Assembly (NCBI GenBank): GCA_002343485.1
Contig: DDST01000061.1
Span: forward strand, 1 to 7,393
Source: Proteobacteria bacterium UBA2383
GTDB taxonomy: Bacteria; Pseudomonadota; Gammaproteobacteria; Competibacterales; Competibacteraceae
Length of the DNA stretch: 7,393 bases
Direction of reading: 5' to 3'
Shown in pieces: positions 5,637-7,393 of the stretch (position 1 is its first letter; each line of letters opens with the position of its first letter). Below the pieces are notes generated by a model that was not told where the DNA came from, did not search any database, and saw only the letters and a program-made list of their open reading frames with translations. Both the position numbers and the translations under genes were made by a program.

Positions 5637-6523
5637 CCTACCGCCTGCATTCGCTGACTCTAAGCGCTTGGGCTTTTCTCGTCCCGGCATTACTGCTGAT
5701 GGCCGTATTTTTCTTTCTGCCGATCCTGGCGGCGTTCCTGTTGAGCTTTACTGACTTTGACATCTATGCGCTGGGCGATCTCAATCGCTTGCGTTTTGTC
5801 GGTTTCAGCAACTACCTGCAACTTCTGCAAAGTCCGCTGTTCTGGACGGCGCTCGGTAATACCTTTTATTTTGTGATCGTCGGCGGACCCTTGTCGGTGG
5901 CCATTTCACTGGGCGCGGCGCTGCTGGTGAATGCTCCGTTGACCCGCTTTCCCGGCTTCTTCCGCACCGCATTTTTTTTGCCGGTGGTCACCACGCTGGT
6001 GGCGGTAGCGGTCGTCTGGCGCTATCTCTACCATCCCCGCTATGGATTGCTGAACTATGGCCTCAGCCTGATCGGCGTCGCCCCCATTGACTGGTTAGGT
6101 GACCCGGACTGGGCGATGCCCGCCATTATTCTGATGGCGGTATGGAAGAACTTCGGTTTCAACATGATCATCTTCATTGCGGGTTTGCAGAATATCCCGA
6201 TGCAACTCTACGAGGCGGCGCGCATTGATGGCGCGGGTGCTTGGCGGCAATTCCGTTACATTACCTTGCCGCTATTGGGGCCGACGTTCCTGTTTGTGGC
6301 GTTGATGACCATGATTGGTTATTTTCAAGTCTTCGCTGAACCCTATGTGATGACCCAGGGCGGACCGGCCAATCGCACGCTGAGCATTGTATTGCTGATG
6401 TACGAAGAAGGCTTTCGCTGGTGGAATATGGGCTATGCCTCGGCGGCGGCATTTATGTTGTTCGTGCTGATGTTGGCTGGAACGATGCTGCAATTGAAAC
6501 TGCAGCGCAGGGAGCCATCATGA
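5633..6523 (+). CDS. ABC transporter permease, MalF/UgpA type
   Basis: A 296-aa inner-membrane permease of a CUT1 carbohydrate importer, pairing with the next gene product to form the channel. Six hydrophobic segments are visible at roughly 12-38, 71-100, 108-131, 160-184, 209-234 and 265-289. The cytoplasmic EAA loop that docks on the ATPase is intact: EAARIDGAGAWRQFRYITLP (194-213). The motif AEPYVMTQGGPANRT (235-249) is typical of the MalF/UgpA partner. The ATG is nested in the binding-protein stop (ATGA), with AGGG 9 nt upstream; an in-frame ATG at 5606 was rejected because it lies deeper in the previous gene. The overlap indicates translational coupling and fixed stoichiometry. The family is certain, the substrate is not. 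Confidence 0.93.
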   Translation: MTYRLHSLTLSAWAFLVPALLLMAVFFFLPILAAFLLSFTDFDIYALGDLNRLRFVGFSNYLQLLQSPLFWTALGNTFYFVIVGGPLSVAISLGAALLVNAPLTRFPGFFRTAFFLPVVTTLVAVAVVWRYLYHPRYGLLNYGLSLIGVAPIDWLGDPDWAMPAIILMAVWKNFGFNMIIFIAGLQNIPMQLYEAARIDGAGAWRQFRYITLPLLGPTFLFVALMTMIGYFQVFAEPYVMTQGGPANRTLSIVLLMYEEGFRWWNMGYASAAAFMLFVLMLAGTMLQLKLQRREPS

Positions 6524-7350
6524 ATCGGTTAATCCGTTGTCTTCTCCCTCTTTTAGGGTATGGATTGTTAGCGCTTGGTTTGTTACTCACGCTGACGCCG
6601 CTGCTGTGGATGCTCATGGCGTCGCTGATGCCGGCGGGCGAGGCTAGCAGCTATCCACCGCGCCTGTGGCCGGGCACGATCACGTTTGAGCATTATGCGG
6701 CGCTGTTCACCCGTCTCGATTTGGCCCGCTATCTGTTCAATAGCACCCTCCTGGCTGGCACGGTGACGGTCATTTCGCTGTTTATCAACTCAATGGCCGG
6801 CTATGCTTTCGCCAAATTCCATTTCCGGGGCCGCGACCGGCTGTTTCAGAGCTTGCTGGCAGCGCTGGTGATTCCCGCCCAAGTGGCGATGTTGCCGCTG
6901 TTTCTATTACTCAAGCAATTCGGGCTGATCAATACCTATTGGGGCGTGATTATCCCTGGCATGGCCAGCATCTTTGGTATTTTTCTGATTCGCCAGTACC
7001 TATTGGCAATTCCCGATAGCTTGTTGGATGCTGCGCGAATGGATGGCGCCAGTGAATTTCGCATTTATTGGTCGCTGGTGCTGCCGCTGTGCCGGCCGAT
7101 TCTGGTCACGTTGGGGATTTTTACCTTCATGGGGACCTGGAATGACTTTATGTGGCCATTGATCGTCCTCACCGATAGCTCGCTGTACACGCTGCCGGTG
7201 GCACTGGCTAATCTGTTGGGCGAACATGTGCAGGATACTGAATTGATGATGGCCGGCTCGGTGTTGACCGTATTGCCTGTCATGTTGCTATTTGTGGTGC
7301 TACAACGGTACTACATTGCCGGGATCATGCTGGGGGGAATGAAGGGATAA
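6520..7350 (+). CDS. ABC transporter permease, MalG/UgpE type
   Basis: A 276-aa inner-membrane permease, the second half of the importer channel. Six membrane segments are visible at roughly 10-37, 73-97, 107-132, 140-160, 184-206 and 243-265. The EAA loop is DAARMDGASEFRIYWSLVLP (170-189), with Asp in place of the usual Glu at its first position. TWNDFMWPLIVL (206-217) and the C-terminal QRYYIAGIMLGGMKG (262-276) are hallmarks of the MalG/UgpE side. The ATG overlaps the stop of the previous permease (ATGA) and has AGGGAG 5 nt upstream; an in-frame ATG at 6421 lies inside the previous gene and was rejected. No ATP-binding subunit follows within the 43 nt left in the window. Confidence 0.93.
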   Translation: MNRLIRCLLPLLGYGLLALGLLLTLTPLLWMLMASLMPAGEASSYPPRLWPGTITFEHYAALFTRLDLARYLFNSTLLAGTVTVISLFINSMAGYAFAKFHFRGRDRLFQSLLAALVIPAQVAMLPLFLLLKQFGLINTYWGVIIPGMASIFGIFLIRQYLLAIPDSLLDAARMDGASEFRIYWSLVLPLCRPILVTLGIFTFMGTWNDFMWPLIVLTDSSLYTLPVALANLLGEHVQDTELMMAGSVLTVLPVMLLFVVLQRYYIAGIMLGGMKG

Positions 7351-7370
7351 GCGGGGAGGTGAAGGGATAA
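7331..7370 (+). repeat. Imperfect 20-bp tandem repeat at the permease gene end
   Basis: Two adjacent 20-bp units (7331-7350 and 7351-7370) agree at 15 of 20 positions and share TGAAGGGATAA exactly. The first copy encodes the last residues and stop of the permease, and the second lies just after it. The pattern suggests a local duplication of the gene end, perhaps by slippage. The units are short and purine-rich, so chance is possible. Confidence 0.4.
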
Positions 7371-7393
7371 GGCGGTAGTGCCCCAAAAAAGAC

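Noticed and set aside
7378..7393. Possible GTG start of a downstream gene (M-P-Q-K-R)
   Set aside because: Only five codons remain in the window, and the GGAGG at 7355-7359 is too far away to act as its ribosome-binding site.
1..7393. CRISPR array, tRNA, rRNA, riboswitch or transposase
   Set aside because: No regularly spaced repeats, cloverleaf, ribosomal or riboswitch core, or transposase motif was seen on either strand.

Overview
The window reads as chromosomal DNA of a gammaproteobacterium. Its AspRS, NudB, ApaH and FolA match the enterobacterial and Pseudomonas types in length and in their motifs. I cannot name the genus from this sequence. The window holds eight protein genes and no RNA gene, CRISPR array or transposase gene.

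Positions 1-3634 hold a tight minus-strand housekeeping operon, read right to left: aspS, nudB, apaH, folA. Two junctions overlap start and stop codons (TTGA at aspS/nudB, ATGA at apaH/folA) and the third has a 4-nt gap. The operon joins a tRNA synthetase, a family that makes Ap4A as a side product, with the Ap4A hydrolase ApaH. It also joins an early folate-pathway enzyme (NudB) with the late one (FolA). A strong hairpin follows folA. A candidate promoter and a leader hairpin precede aspS.

Positions 3635-4196 hold a short zinc-ribbon gene of the FmdB type, also on the minus strand. Its own rho-independent terminator separates it from the aspS operon. A 64-nt spacer then separates it from the divergent plus-strand genes.

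Positions 4197-7350 hold a plus-strand carbohydrate-type ABC importer cassette: a lipoprotein substrate-binding protein and two inner-membrane permeases, joined by ATGA overlaps. No ATPase gene lies in the window, so it is either just downstream or encoded elsewhere. The substrate cannot be read from the sequence.

The most unusual feature is inside the substrate-binding protein. About 90 bp of G-rich, palindrome-rich DNA, resembling dispersed intergenic repeats, sits in frame near residues 315-345. It appears to add a low-complexity loop of about 40 residues to an otherwise normal protein, which suggests a palindromic repeat that has inserted into and been tolerated by a coding gene.
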